Positions 53,112 through 61,496 are shown, counted from the stretch's first letter. The stretch: DNA of 64,000 nucleotides from Bacteroidota bacterium (GCA_016721765.1 JADKHO010000002.1:1063088-1127087), one strand, 5' to 3'. Numbers and translations are program-made. Notes: generated by a model from the sequence alone, not told the origin.

Positions 53112-53879
53112 ATGCTTGCATTAACCTATTATTCGAAAGCCCTTTGTAAATTAAATCGCGCTACCAAAAATGGGAGTAAAGCACCACATAAACCAATTTT
53201 ACTTTTATCCATTATTCAGACAATTGATGCAAGGGAGATTATTGAAAACAAAATAGAAATCACACCGGAGCTGGTTGCACGCTTCAAAGACAACTGGAAT
53301 GTTTTAGTCAAGCAGGAGTTTTTCAAACCCAATTTTTCATTGCCTTTTTATCATCTGATCTCGGATAATTTCTGGCATTTAAAAACTTGGGTTGGAAAGG
53401 AAATTGCCCTTACAAATTCTTCTTCCATCAGAAGTTTTTCTCAGTTAAAAGATGTGCTTGCTTATGCTTATTTGGACGAGGCTCTATTTGTTTTATTGTT
53501 AAACAAAAAGAGCCGGGAATATCTTCACCATTTGATTTTGCAGAAGTATTTTAGTGCCGGTCATATAAATTATGACCAGTCTGGATTATTTAATCAAGTG
53601 GCTCAGGAAATTCTACATGATTCGGCAGGCGTTTATCAGAATAAGATAGAAAAAGCAAATGAGGAGGAGATTTTTGTGCGCGGTGGAGTCTTTAAAAAGC
53701 TTGTGCCTCAGATCTACAATTACACTTGCTGCATTAGCGGTATGCGCATTGTTTCTGGGTATGATATTCAAATGGTGGATGCCTGCCACATAAAATCATT
53801 TGCCCTGTCTCACAATGACACGATTACAAATGGCATTGCCTTATGTCCTAATCTGCATCGTGCCTTTGACAGGGATTGA
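53112..53879 (+). CDS. HNH endonuclease, cut short by a frameshift (homology continues to 54052)
   Basis: The N-terminal part (HKPILLLSIIQTIDAREIIE, FFKPNFSLPFYHLISDNFWH) is typical of HNH restriction-like endonucleases of the YeeC/PF13391 kind. The C-terminal HNH site is recognisable: C..SGM, VDACHIKSF (first His), NGIALCPNLHRAFD (Asn and second His). The frame stops at FDRD. Adding one G to the three-G run at 53872-53874 lets it continue as FDRGLISINNNYEEIVSSS and LEWHRNEIFKR to TGA 54050-54052, the normal end of the family. The catalytic residues lie before the break, so a shortened product could still be active. HNH enzymes of this type are found in defence islands and mobile elements. 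Confidence 0.8.
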   Translation: MLALTYYSKALCKLNRATKNGSKAPHKPILLLSIIQTIDAREIIENKIEITPELVARFKDNWNVLVKQEFFKPNFSLPFYHLISDNFWHLKTWVGKEIALTNSSSIRSFSQLKDVLAYAYLDEALFVLLLNKKSREYLHHLILQKYFSAGHINYDQSGLFNQVAQEILHDSAGVYQNKIEKANEEEIFVRGGVFKKLVPQIYNYTCCISGMRIVSGYDIQMVDACHIKSFALSHNDTITNGIALCPNLHRAFDRD

Positions 53880-54198
53880 TAAGCATCAATAATAATTATG
53901 AAGAAATAGTATCTTCAAGTTTTACAGAAAATTCATCAATCAACAGCATTCGATCTTTCGCTGGAAAAAGCATTTTATTACCGCAAAATAAAAGCTACAT
54001 GCCATCACGTGAAAATTTGGAATGGCACAGGAATGAAATTTTTAAAAGGTGATGGCTTAAAATTTGACTTGATAATTAATCTGATTGGAGGAATTAGCTA
54101 TGATTTGATTCTGATCGATGTCAACGCTTCTTATTTTGACATAAGTGCTTTACCATGAGAATTAACGCGCTTTTCAGACTGATCAAATACGAAAAGAT

Positions 54199-54654
54199 TT
54201 AGTCGTTTTCCTCAGCATCCAGGACTTCACTCATACGAATGGTGTTTTCGTTAGTGTTATCATAAGATTCTCTTTGTTCCGGTATTATTTCGGTATTCCT
54301 TAATTTGAACTTACTAAAATCTAACACTTCTTCCTTCTTATTTCGTGAATCATAAATTTGATTAGCAACAATAAAAATTACTATTACTCCACCTATAATT
54401 AATCCCCATATTAGAAAATCCTCAACAGTAAATGGTTTAATTTTTTCAACGGTGGCAGCTCCTAATGGATTTATTTTTTGGGAAGCTTGAATTGCCTTAA
54501 TTACTGCATATTTTTCGGGAGATATACCAGCAAGACTTTCTTTCGACAGGAAAGTAGTTCCACTAAATTTTTCCTGAAGGATTTGAAGCCTACCAATTTC
54601 CGGTATTGAAAGAGGATGCGCATAAAAATTAAATGTACTAGCAAATTGTGTCAT
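54199..54654 (-). CDS. Small membrane protein of unknown function in the mobile element
   Basis: The start MTQFASTFNFYAHP (54654) is chosen over an in-frame ATG at 54732 because the longer form overlaps most of the upstream gene's end. The resulting overlap is 17 bases. The product has a soluble N-terminal part (PLSIPEIGRLQILQEKFSG), one transmembrane helix (LIWGLIIGGVIVIFIVA) and an acidic C-terminal tail. No family is recognised. Its position after the zinc-ribbon and HTH genes suggests the same mobile-element operon. Confidence 0.55.
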   Translation of the reverse strand: MTQFASTFNFYAHPLSIPEIGRLQILQEKFSGTTFLSKESLAGISPEKYAVIKAIQASQKINPLGAATVEKIKPFTVEDFLIWGLIIGGVIVIFIVANQIYDSRNKKEEVLDFSKFKLRNTEIIPEQRESYDNTNENTIRMSEVLDAEEND

Positions 54655-55018
54655 CGTTATTAATTTTAGATAGGTGAATATTAGAATTAGAGTCTTGGTA
54701 TATTTCAATGTCATTAAAGCGAAATACTTCATATGTGTTATAGTTTCTTGTGGAACCGAAGCAAGCCGGAAAATAAAAGCCGAGTGTAGTCAGTTCCAGA
54801 ACACCAATTTTTGAATGACCATTGTTCAGTAGGAATTTAAGAATGGTGTTGTTGTTATTCCGGTGTTTTGCCATTTCAATTTCATAGGGATTAAGAAATA
54901 ATTTGGTTAGATAAGTATATCTATTTTTGCACTTTAGGTCACAAAAGAGCTTATTTGTGCGCCTGATTTCTACATCCGGATTTGGGCACTCTGGGTTTAA
55001 ACATTTTCTAGCTATCAT
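54638..55018 (-). CDS. Zinc-ribbon-like protein of Bacteroidota integrative elements
   Basis: The N-terminal 35 residues carry CLNPECPNPDVEIRRTNKLF then CDLKCKNRYTY, a C4 zinc-ribbon-like pattern. It is followed by MAKHRNNNNTILKFLLNNG, a basic helical segment, and a beta-rich C-terminal part (GVLELTTLGFYFPACFGSTR). Such small proteins are common beside excisionase-like genes in integrated elements of this phylum; precise function is unknown. The start is 15 bases downstream of the HTH gene's stop. Confidence 0.6.
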   Translation of the reverse strand: MIARKCLNPECPNPDVEIRRTNKLFCDLKCKNRYTYLTKLFLNPYEIEMAKHRNNNNTILKFLLNNGHSKIGVLELTTLGFYFPACFGSTRNYNTYEVFRFNDIEIYQDSNSNIHLSKINNDDTIC

Positions 55019-55033
55019 TTTATTTATATCTGG

Positions 55034-55318
55034 TTAAAATTTATTCTTTTGTTTCAAAAACTCAATGAGGCTCTTTTTAGAGTACATGATTTTTCTACCG
55101 ATTTGTTCGAACTTTATTTTGCCGCTGTCACGGAATTCTTGCCATGAGGATTTTGATTTATAGGGCAAGATTTTCTTTGCTTCTTCCCAACTTACTAAAT
55201 CGTCTTCTTGCTTTTTTAATAGCTCAAATTTGGCTTCAGTAACTGCCTGTTTTATCATCATTTTCATATCAATCTTTAATTGCTGAAATGCTTCTGAATC
55301 TATAACGATTAATTCCAT
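55034..55318 (-). CDS. Excisionase-like helix-turn-helix protein (HTH_17)
   Basis: The last 55 residues form a MerR/excisionase-type winged helix: SWEEAKKILPYKSKSSWQEF, RDSGKIKFEQIGRKIMYSKK, SLIEFLKQKN. This is the usual pattern of HTH_17 proteins that bind near integrase attachment sites and direct excision. The N-terminal 40 residues are a charged coiled coil (LKIDMKMMIKQAVTEAKFEL). It is the first gene of the leftward set 55318-54199, in the same element as the tyrosine integrase at 57140-58354. Confidence 0.8.
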   Translation of the reverse strand: MELIVIDSEAFQQLKIDMKMMIKQAVTEAKFELLKKQEDDLVSWEEAKKILPYKSKSSWQEFRDSGKIKFEQIGRKIMYSKKSLIEFLKQKNKF

Positions 55319-56172
55319 TTAAATAATCTATTGTTGTTAAGTGAATTTTACAACATAAAATTAAATCTCAAAAAGAGGATTTTGCCGAGAGGAAAAAATA
55401 TTTACTAACTTTCAGTTATGGCTTAAAAGACTTACCGGTAAAGGTTTGCCGGCAATAAATAATTTTCTTAAAATAGTCATATAATTTTGAATGTCTATTT
55501 GTTAAACATGTAATATCATAGTGAAGAATTACGGATTATTATGATTTGACGCGGCTTTTAAGAATGTAAATTCTTTTCCGGTAACATTAAATAGGATTCA
55601 ATGACCGGCAATTATTTTTTTCGGAAATCAATTTTGTTGCTTAAATGAAACAAAATCAATTTGTTAATAAAAATGAAAAATGCTTTGATTCTGAAGGAAT
55701 TTAATTTTGAAAGTGTTGATTTTTCAATCAAAAACTTAATTCATATCTTGATTATAACGGGAAGAATTCATCCTGTTTTAATTATAAAAAAGCGTTTGTT
55801 ATACTTAAGGAATTTTATTTCAATTAAGCGATCCCGTTTTTTAAAGCATAATTGAATATTCCAATAGAAGATTTGGTTTTGATTTTATGCTTTATGTTTT
55901 CTCTGCACACAGATATTCAAGAAAAACAAAATAAAAAATCGCTAATAAGAAATTCGATTTGGTGCTAATTCTGCACTAAACAGGATAGTGGCAAAAATAA
56001 ATTCAAAATAACCTATAATCTGTGTTTGATTAGTTTTATTGTTAGGATAATAAAATTTTGGTTAGAGATTTTATGTGTTGCAACTATCAAAGCAAATCTT
56101 TCCTGTAAAAGGTTTTTGCTTATGAAATCTTGGCCTATGTATATTATTTAAGGATATTCTTTTCGAAAATGA
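55319..56172. other. Large AT-rich non-coding region inside the mobile element
   Basis: About 850 bases without a supported gene; the 64-codon frame at 55661-55855 has no coding character. Three CCGG-centred motifs occur: CCGGTAAAGGTTTGCCGG at 55435-55452, CCGGTAAC near 55580 and ACCGGCAATTA near 55603. They might be integrase or excisionase binding sites, but this is a guess. Regulatory or replication sequences could lie here. Confidence 0.4.
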
Positions 56173-56379
56173 TCACAAGTTAACTTCAATTCTTTTTTGA
56201 GCAGTAATTATTGACTCGGCATCCGATTGATAAATTCCCTTAGCATTTTTGCCATCTGGGTGAAATACTTCAATAATTCGTGTATGCTTATCAATTGTGG
56301 TAGTGTTGAACTCTACTGCATCCTCTATAGTTAAATTGCGAACTCTTACTTTGTATGTGCCAATTTTATGTTCTTTCAT
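56173..56379 (-). CDS. Small protein of unknown function (68 aa)
   Basis: A compact beta-rich sequence (KIGTYKVRVRNLTIEDAVEF, HTRIIEVFHPDGKNAKGIYQ, ITAQKRIEVNL) with regular strand spacing. It is in the same orientation as its neighbours and 64 bases downstream of the gene at 56444-57025, so co-transcription is likely. No family is recognised. Confidence 0.5.
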   Translation of the reverse strand: MKEHKIGTYKVRVRNLTIEDAVEFNTTTIDKHTRIIEVFHPDGKNAKGIYQSDAESIITAQKRIEVNL

Positions 56380-56443
56380 ATTTTAATTTATTAAGGTTCA
56401 AACAACTATTGTATTCCAAAGATAAACTGAATTTAATCTCAAA

Positions 56444-57025
56444 TTATAGTAATGCAAATCTTTCCTTAACAAGCGTATCGGACTTTTTACTAATCAATTC
56501 TTTTCCAGCGTAACTTAAATTAGTCAAAAGCGAAAATTTCATGTCTATGCTCAGGTGGATGGACTGCAGGGAGAAATATAATTTATCAATCGAAAAGCTT
56601 TCAGTTTCAAATCTATAATTTGCAAGCGTTCCTATTTCTTTTTCTACAATGATTAAATCACCTTTGTCCTGATGAAATTTCGATGATGCTAAAATATCAG
56701 TTTTATAAAGCGGGAATAGCAAGTTATCATCTATCAAGTCATTCGAAAGAATTTTGCGTTGCTTCTTGCCATTAATACGAATTTCGATGGTACTTTGATA
56801 ATTATTAAGCAATCCAAAAACTTTGAAATGGTTGCCCAAGTCAAACCATTGTTTGTAATTGCTGTCAGCCAAATGCACAAAAAAAGTGGAATCAAAAACT
56901 GCTTCACTCAATGGAACTGCGAGTATTTCAGCTATCCCATGAAGCCTTTCCCAATCTTCAGGATTAAATTTGCCGATTGCTACCCTGCAACCAATGCCGA
57001 AGAAAGTTATTTTTACTTTATCCAC
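56444..57025 (-). CDS. Protein of unknown function, intact copy of a duplicated family
   Basis: The start is GTG at 57025, giving DKVKITFFGIGCRVAIGKFN. The same GTG and peptide begin the broken copy at 52383, which supports this start. The 193-residue protein shows alternating strands and helices (EILAVPLSEAVFDSTFFVHL, STIEIRINGKKQRKILSND, DLIIVEKEIGTLANYRFETE) and no signal peptide or membrane segment. I do not recognise the family. It lies directly downstream of the integrase on the same strand (114-base gap), a common place for accessory or defence genes of integrative elements. Confidence 0.65.
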   Translation of the reverse strand: MDKVKITFFGIGCRVAIGKFNPEDWERLHGIAEILAVPLSEAVFDSTFFVHLADSNYKQWFDLGNHFKVFGLLNNYQSTIEIRINGKKQRKILSNDLIDDNLLFPLYKTDILASSKFHQDKGDLIIVEKEIGTLANYRFETESFSIDKLYFSLQSIHLSIDMKFSLLTNLSYAGKELISKKSDTLVKERFALL

Positions 57026-57139
57026 CTTTTAGGTATTAAATAAATTGAAGAAAGTCGAAATGCCTATCTCATTTTTCGAAATCAAAAAGCACTAACATCC
57101 ATTTAAATATGGGAGGATTTAGAAAATTGCATTTTCAAA

Positions 57140-58354
57140 TTAGAAATTTAAAACTGCATCCAGCGCCTCATCTGCACTCTTGTGAATAAAGTTAGCTTGG
57201 TAGCCCATGGTGGTTCTAATATCAGAGTGCCGATATAATTTTTGAAGCATCTGTGGCGAAATTTTATCCCCCGCTATATTTCCAAAAGAATGGCGGGAAA
57301 TATGGCAGGATAACTGCTTTTCAACTTTTGCCAGCTTCGCAATTTCCTTCAAATAATTGTTCACTCGCCGGGTTGCCGTGTGAATTTTTACATACAAATC
57401 CCTAGAGTTTTCAAGATCCGCCTTTTTTAAGTCCGGAAACACAAAATCAGAATTTGCTATTTTTTGTTCGCTGTACTGATTTAAAATCAAAACTACTTTA
57501 TCCGGAATTTTAACGGTTACCGCCTTACTATTTTTACCCATAGTATAATTTAATCGACCGGTTGCAATATCGCTCCACCTTACCCTAAGCACATCGGAAA
57601 TGCGCATACCTGCCATATAAAAAGAAAAGAGCCATAAATTTCTGGCATGTGAAATGGGAGTTCCTTCCATCAGGTTCAAATTTTCAATTGCTTTTATCTC
57701 CTGTTCATCCAAACCAATTTTAAGACCATCCTGTATCCTGATTTTTATTTGATTACCTCCGAAAGGATAATCAACCTGATAAGCAAGCCCTTCTCTGATT
57801 GCTTTATTATACAAGGAACGAATTTTAATCATGTAATTGGTAATTGTCCTCTCCCCCACTCCCCTGTGTACTTTTAAATACACTTTAAACTTTTCCAGAA
57901 GTGAAACAGTAATATCTTTGAAATGTATATCAACACCGCCAACAAATTCCTTAAAATATTTTATACGGGATTCACTGCTAATGGCATCATTATATTTACC
58001 AAGCATTTTAAGGGTTTCAAATTGTTCCTTAGCAAATTCAAAAAACGAATTATGCACTTTCTCTCGCTTCGCTTGCTTCTTTATCTCAAGAATAGTTGAA
58101 TTTTTTTCATTGGCTTCCGAATCGAGAATGATATCATCCAACGAGGTTAATTTTTTTAATATCAGATGGTTGATCTGCTTATAATTCGGATGAGATTTTT
58201 TAACTCTGCTTTCCTCAGCATTCCAATCCTCTTCACTTATTGAAACGCCCAAATACATATACTTGGATTTTCTATTCTTGGTTATGCGCAAAGCAAGAGG
58301 ATGCTTGGTTTTATTGCGTTTATTTTTATACAGGATGATTTTGGCCTTGGTCAT
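57140..58354 (-). CDS. Tyrosine site-specific integrase
   Basis: The start MTKAKIILYKNKRNKTKHPL (58354) fits the usual beginning of Bacteroidota integrases better than an in-frame ATG at 58408. Order: arm-binding/N-terminal strands (IILYKNKRNKTKHPLALRIT; MYLGVSISEEDWN), SAM-like core-binding domain (about 105-205: FFEFAKEQFETLKMLGKYND, LLEKFKVYLK), and the catalytic domain. Catalytic residues are visible as the Arg in GMRISDVLRVRW, His and Arg in CHISRHSFGNIAG, the second His in HSDIRTTM and the nucleophile Tyr in TTMGYQ. It catalyses integration or excision of the element that also carries the excisionase-like gene. A CCCCGTAAAAATAC motif lies directly upstream (58369-58382). Confidence 0.92.
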   Translation of the reverse strand: MTKAKIILYKNKRNKTKHPLALRITKNRKSKYMYLGVSISEEDWNAEESRVKKSHPNYKQINHLILKKLTSLDDIILDSEANEKNSTILEIKKQAKREKVHNSFFEFAKEQFETLKMLGKYNDAISSESRIKYFKEFVGGVDIHFKDITVSLLEKFKVYLKVHRGVGERTITNYMIKIRSLYNKAIREGLAYQVDYPFGGNQIKIRIQDGLKIGLDEQEIKAIENLNLMEGTPISHARNLWLFSFYMAGMRISDVLRVRWSDIATGRLNYTMGKNSKAVTVKIPDKVVLILNQYSEQKIANSDFVFPDLKKADLENSRDLYVKIHTATRRVNNYLKEIAKLAKVEKQLSCHISRHSFGNIAGDKISPQMLQKLYRHSDIRTTMGYQANFIHKSADEALDAVLNF

Positions 58355-58510
58355 ACATTTTGCATTTGCCCCGTAAAAATACAAAAAAAAACGAAAGGGG
58401 TTAAACATAGCTTAAACATTTTTAGGCTTTTTTCCATTAATAAATGTAGTTGCATTTTATATTTATACTGATTTTCAATTAATTATGATTTTCATTAGGC
58501 ATAAGAGAAG

Positions 58511-58559
58511 TTCCTTGACTCAGACCCTTAACCCTGAGGGTATAGATTCAACTTGGGCA
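58511..58559 (+). other. tRNA-3'-end-like sequence beside the integrase (possible attachment site)
   Basis: Bases TTCCTTGACTCAGACCCTTA, then ACCCTGAGGGT and ATAGATTCAACTTGGGCA look like a variable arm, a shortened T-arm and an acceptor 3' strand (CTTGGGCA) of a leucine-type tRNA. A terminator follows at 58572. The T-stem is incomplete, so it is not a working tRNA. A displaced tRNA end next to an integrase would mark one end of the element. Confidence 0.3.
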
Positions 58560-58571
58560 TTTATTACACTA

Positions 58572-58597
58572 AAAAAGCCGCTTCAATGCGGCTTTTT
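58572..58597 (+). terminator. Strong rho-independent terminator
   Basis: AAAAAGCCGC pairs perfectly with GCGGCTTTTT across the loop TTCAAT. The stem is flanked by A and T runs, so it can act in both directions. It follows the tRNA-end-like sequence. Confidence 0.85.
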
Positions 58598-58688
58598 GGG
58601 GTCCTATCCCCTATTACTTGCTAAACTCAAAATCGTCCTTTTTTCATCCCTTCCGCTTGAAATAAAATATGTGTTCATAATACCTGAA

Positions 58689-58846
58689 ATGATATTCATT
58701 CGATTAAAGACTTGGAATCATCCGATGACGCAGAGGTGATCTTGTTTAATGTAAAAGATGCAAAAGATTATCATTGGGTCGCAGCGGTTGAGGTGTTTTT
58801 AGAGAAGAGGTTGAAACCATTGATTCCTGCTTTGAGACAAGGTTGA
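58689..58846 (+). pseudogene. 3' remnant of an unidentified gene
   Basis: An open frame after a TGA reads DIHSIKDLESSDDAEVILFN, then VKDAKDYHWVAAVEVFLEK and RLKPLIPALRQG to TGA 58844-58846. It looks like a real protein end (balanced charges, amphipathic helix) but lacks any plausible start, so it is a truncated remnant. No family is recognised. The following 160 bases contain repeated GCGCTCCAG motifs and no gene. Confidence 0.45.
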
Positions 58847-59007
58847 AAAAAACTTCATCAGTTCTATGCAAATACCTTGAGCGCTCCAGACCCCAACAAA
58901 AGCTTCTCCAGCGCTCCAGAAATGTGTTAAATTTTAGGGGTAAAAGGAAGCACCCCTGTAAGTATTTACAAATCAGAGAGTTGTGAGACCCTCGTACTAA
59001 AGGGATA

Positions 59008-59406
59008 TTACTTTAATCTTTTAAAATATATCTTTTTGCCATTGTCGAACTTGCTATTAGGTGTTCTAAACGTATGTATGGAAATCTTAAAATTCATTGC
59101 CTTCATTGATGCTCTAAAATTAGTGTCAAGGTCTTTGAATAAACGTTCCATTTTATTCTTGTGTTCATCTGAATATTTTCTAAAAAAAATCACCAATAAA
59201 TCAGGTGTTTTATGGCTCAAAGGCAATGGTGATAACTTGAAATCGTAGCCAAAAATGTAGTATGACTCCTTTTCTCCTGAATTTACAAGCAATTGAATGA
59301 ACTCAGTTGATGCTACTTTTTTTAAATCATACTCATCCCTGATATCAAGTAAAAATTTATCTTGAATATCCAGGAACTCTTCTGCTGTTGGAAATGGTTT
59401 TTTCAT
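59008..59406 (-). CDS. Small protein of unknown function, second gene of a pair
   Basis: The 132-residue protein has no signal peptide or membrane segment. It is rich in charged residues with a strand-helix mix (KESYYIFGYDFKLSPLPLSH, KTPDLLVIFFRKYSDEHKNK, ASMKAMNFKISIHTFRTPNS). Its start overlaps the stop of the upstream gene by 4 bases (ATGA on the minus strand), so the two are translationally coupled. No family is recognised. Confidence 0.6.
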   Translation of the reverse strand: MKKPFPTAEEFLDIQDKFLLDIRDEYDLKKVASTEFIQLLVNSGEKESYYIFGYDFKLSPLPLSHKTPDLLVIFFRKYSDEHKNKMERLFKDLDTNFRASMKAMNFKISIHTFRTPNSKFDNGKKIYFKRLK

Positions 59407-60226
59407 TCTAGAATTGATTGGATTTCTGCTTCATGTTTTTGATTAAAAAATTCAAATATATCGACATAAAGTTGTGCTAATTCGTCCACTTTTGCACCGT
59501 CATATTTCAATCTTTGCAAAATTAAATGTCCACAAGAAACAGTTATAGCAAATGCGGTCAAAAATTGATGAAAATTAACCCTATCATCCTTATACAAGCG
59601 ATGTTTGGTGAGTGGAGAGCAATGTTCGTATTGAGAATAATATTTAAAAAGATAGTAGGAATCTAACATCTTAGCTTTTCTATCCTCCGATAACAGTGCA
59701 TTGCCAATAACTTTAGTGTATGCGTCCTTGGTAGTTAGTTTTCCATGTTGAACCTTGTCAGATCCATCTATAAAATAATCCGGAAATTCACTCTTAATAT
59801 TTGCTTTATATTCAGGGGCACCCATCCCTCCAAGAGCCGCCATTTCAAACACAGCGTTTAAAAAGGCACCATCTAAATCGAAACATACTTTCAAGAACTC
59901 TGTATCATCAGCTATTTCACCGGAATCCGAAAAGACCATTTTGAATCCAAGTATTGAACCACTATACAGTCATTAATAATCGCCCTGACAAGAATGGGAA
60001 CAGAAAACAGGGAATTGAATTTGTCCCCCTCAATTAACATAATTGAATTTATATCTCGCCATCCAAAAATGAATCTTTCAAGGAACATGAAATAGTGCTT
60101 TTGTACTTCTGAGTCATATTCCTTTTTATCAAGTTCCTCACAAGCAATTCTAACCACTTTACAGTATTTATCAATAAAGTCTTTAAGTGCTGATACCTCA
60201 TCGGTATATACAAGGGTTCTTTCCAT
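59403..60226 (-). pseudogene. Helical protein, DUF5677-like character, split by a one-base frameshift
   Basis: Two frames (60226-59912 and 59939-59403) overlap by 28 bases. Adding one T to the run at 59939-59942 (plus-strand view) joins them as VVQYLDSK-MVFSDSGEIADD in a 274-residue helical protein. The N-terminal part (FMFLERFIFGWRDINSIMLI, LFSVPILVRAIINDCIVVQY) and the later YSQYEHCSPLTKHRL resemble HEPN/DUF5677-like proteins with a conserved R-x-x-x-D and S-x-x-x-H region. Such proteins often act in abortive-infection-like systems, but the match is weak. It could be an expressed overlapping pair, but the continuity of the joined sequence favours one broken gene. A -7 promoter element lies upstream at 60282. 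Confidence 0.6.
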
Positions 60227-60281
60227 ATTTTTTAGATTGTATTATAATCAATTTTGAATTCACAATATACTTATTTTAGAA

Positions 60282-60289
60282 CAAAAGTA
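60282..60289 (-). promoter_or_regulatory. TAnnTTTG -7 promoter element for the leftward gene pair
   Basis: On the minus strand the bases read TACTTTTG, matching the Bacteroidota -7 consensus, 56 bases before the start at 60226. A CTTG lies 14 bases further upstream, somewhat closer than the usual -33 spacing. Confidence 0.45.
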
Positions 60290-60371
60290 CATACAGGATA
60301 AGACAAGATATGTCGTTAGAGTACCAAAGAAAAAATGAGTAAAAATGTTTAGATTTAACAAAATTAATCAG

Positions 60372-60653
60372 ATGACTTTAAGCGAAGCAAAAAAAATAAT
60401 TGTAGACGGCAAAATAGATAATGAGTTTGTTTCAGATATGGTCGATGAGCAAATTGATTATATTTTCATTGCATCTTCTAACAATGAGGAAATGATGGAA
60501 TATTTAGAAAGACTTATAAAGAGCGATTGGGAAATGGAAAATGAGATACCGATTTGCGTTAAAGGAGACTATTCAATTTATGGTGCCGCAGATGATAATT
60601 TTATTTCAGCAAGGAATATAACTGCCGAGTGTTTGAGATTAGTTCAATCCTAA
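60372..60653 (+). CDS. Small acidic protein of unknown function
   Basis: The start at 60372 (MTLSEAKKIIVDGKIDNEFV) is chosen because it opens the folded part directly; an in-frame ATG at 60345 would add nine residues. About 93 residues, acidic, with helix-strand alternation (QIDYIFIASSNNEEMMEYLE; DWEMENEIPICVKGDYSIYG; DDNFISARNITAECLRLV). No signal or membrane segment. It is followed by another small gene after 24 bases on the same strand and is divergent from the pair ending at 60226. Confidence 0.55.
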   Translation: MTLSEAKKIIVDGKIDNEFVSDMVDEQIDYIFIASSNNEEMMEYLERLIKSDWEMENEIPICVKGDYSIYGAADDNFISARNITAECLRLVQS

Positions 60654-60677
60654 ATCTTTTAATAATAACATAGTAAT

Positions 60678-60977
60678 ATGTATTTTCTAATTCAAGAATC
60701 TTTGTCTGATCCAAATGGACCGGCTAAAAATTTATCTTACAGTCGTTTTTTTGATGGAACTCCCACAGAAAATGTTTTATCTGCATACATTTTTGGAAAA
60801 TATCCTCATGCTGTAATTCAGTTTCCAAAACCATTAGAAGCATCAGCGCTTATTACAGCAGCGGTACAAGGAAAATTTACTATCATTGATATGGATAAAT
60901 GGTCAAAAGCACAAATGTTCAAGTACATTAATGACCCAAATGATAAGGAGTTCATCGAAAAGTTAGGTATAAAATAG
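60678..60977 (+). CDS. Small protein of unknown function (99 aa)
   Basis: Soluble protein with strands (MYFLIQESLSDPNGPAKNLS; AVIQFPKPLEASALITAAVQ; KFTIIDMDKWSKAQMFKYIN) and no recognised motif. It probably forms a two-gene unit with the preceding small acidic gene. The minus-strand terminator at 60987-61023 lies immediately after it. Confidence 0.55.
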   Translation: MYFLIQESLSDPNGPAKNLSYSRFFDGTPTENVLSAYIFGKYPHAVIQFPKPLEASALITAAVQGKFTIIDMDKWSKAQMFKYINDPNDKEFIEKLGIK

Positions 60978-60986
60978 CTATAAGGT

Positions 60987-61023
60987 AAAAAAAAACCTGG
61001 CTCCTCTCTAAAGTTACCAGGTT
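60987..61023 (-). terminator. Minus-strand rho-independent terminator
   Basis: On the minus strand AACCTGG pairs with CCAGGTT and is followed by a run of nine T, a clean terminator. On the plus strand there is no T-run after the stem. It would stop leftward transcripts from the degenerate 61-62 kb region. Confidence 0.65.
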
Positions 61024-61074
61024 ATCAAAGAAGTTCGTTTTACTTTAACTTTGTACATCAACTCATGCCGGATT

Positions 61075-61123
61075 GGTTTTGTGTGAGTTTTTGAAACTCA
61101 GCCTTGCGGGACTTAACACAACC
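61075..61123. repeat. Nested hairpin
   Basis: An outer stem GGTTTTGTGT/ACACAACC (two-base bulge) encloses an inner GAGTTTTTGAAACTC hairpin and an unpaired GCCTTGCGGGACTTA. No gene lies here. It may be an element end or a structured RNA. Confidence 0.4.
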
Positions 61124-61461
61124 AAATAAAAGAACCTCCATTGTTTAAAGTGCATCTACTTAGATGCTTTACAGTAAAGTTAGGCAACGAGCGAGCAAGG
61201 AAGGCGATTCTCTTGAAAATTTTTCACGAATTCGATGAATGGAAAAACCTATCGAATATTAATTCAAGTTTGGAATTCCGCGCTCCTAAATTAGGATCTT
61301 CCAACGCTCCAAAAAATTGACCACTTATGATTATTTTAGACCTGGCAAAATCACTTCAGCGCTAGAGCATCTTGTTGATTCCAGGTATATAAAAATCGGG
61401 TGGACGGGCCGACCTTTGGAGGTGCAATTAAAAATTCATTATACTGATTACCAGCTAATTA

Positions 61462-61496
61462 AAAAGGGAACCCTTGCGGATTCCCTTCATTTTTTC
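61462..61496 (+). terminator. Rho-independent terminator
   Basis: AAGGGAA pairs with TTCCCTT across CCCTTGCGGA and is followed by CATTTTTT. It lies just before the propeller-gene remnant. The upstream 61320-61460 bases contain short tRNA-like pieces but no intact tRNA. Confidence 0.65.

Noticed and set aside
55435..55615. CCGG-centred motifs as an iteron array or origin
   Set aside because: Only three dissimilar copies, without regular spacing or a replication gene.
55661..55855. 64-codon frame in the mobile element gap
   Set aside because: Isoleucine/lysine-rich translation of AT-rich DNA, no motif, no start context.
59912..59942. Programmed -1 frameshift site joining the two frames
   Set aside because: There is no classic slippery heptamer or following stable stem; a one-base loss in a short A/T run explains it equally well and matches other breaks nearby.
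58879..61310. Repeated GCGCTCCAG / ACGCTCC words as an array
   Set aside because: Copies are few, irregularly spaced and imperfect; no CRISPR-like repeat-spacer pattern exists anywhere in the window.
61355..61440. tRNA-like piece AGCGCTAGAGCATCTTG with TTGATTCC
   Set aside because: The arms do not pair into a cloverleaf; at best a degraded fragment, so not annotated as tRNA.
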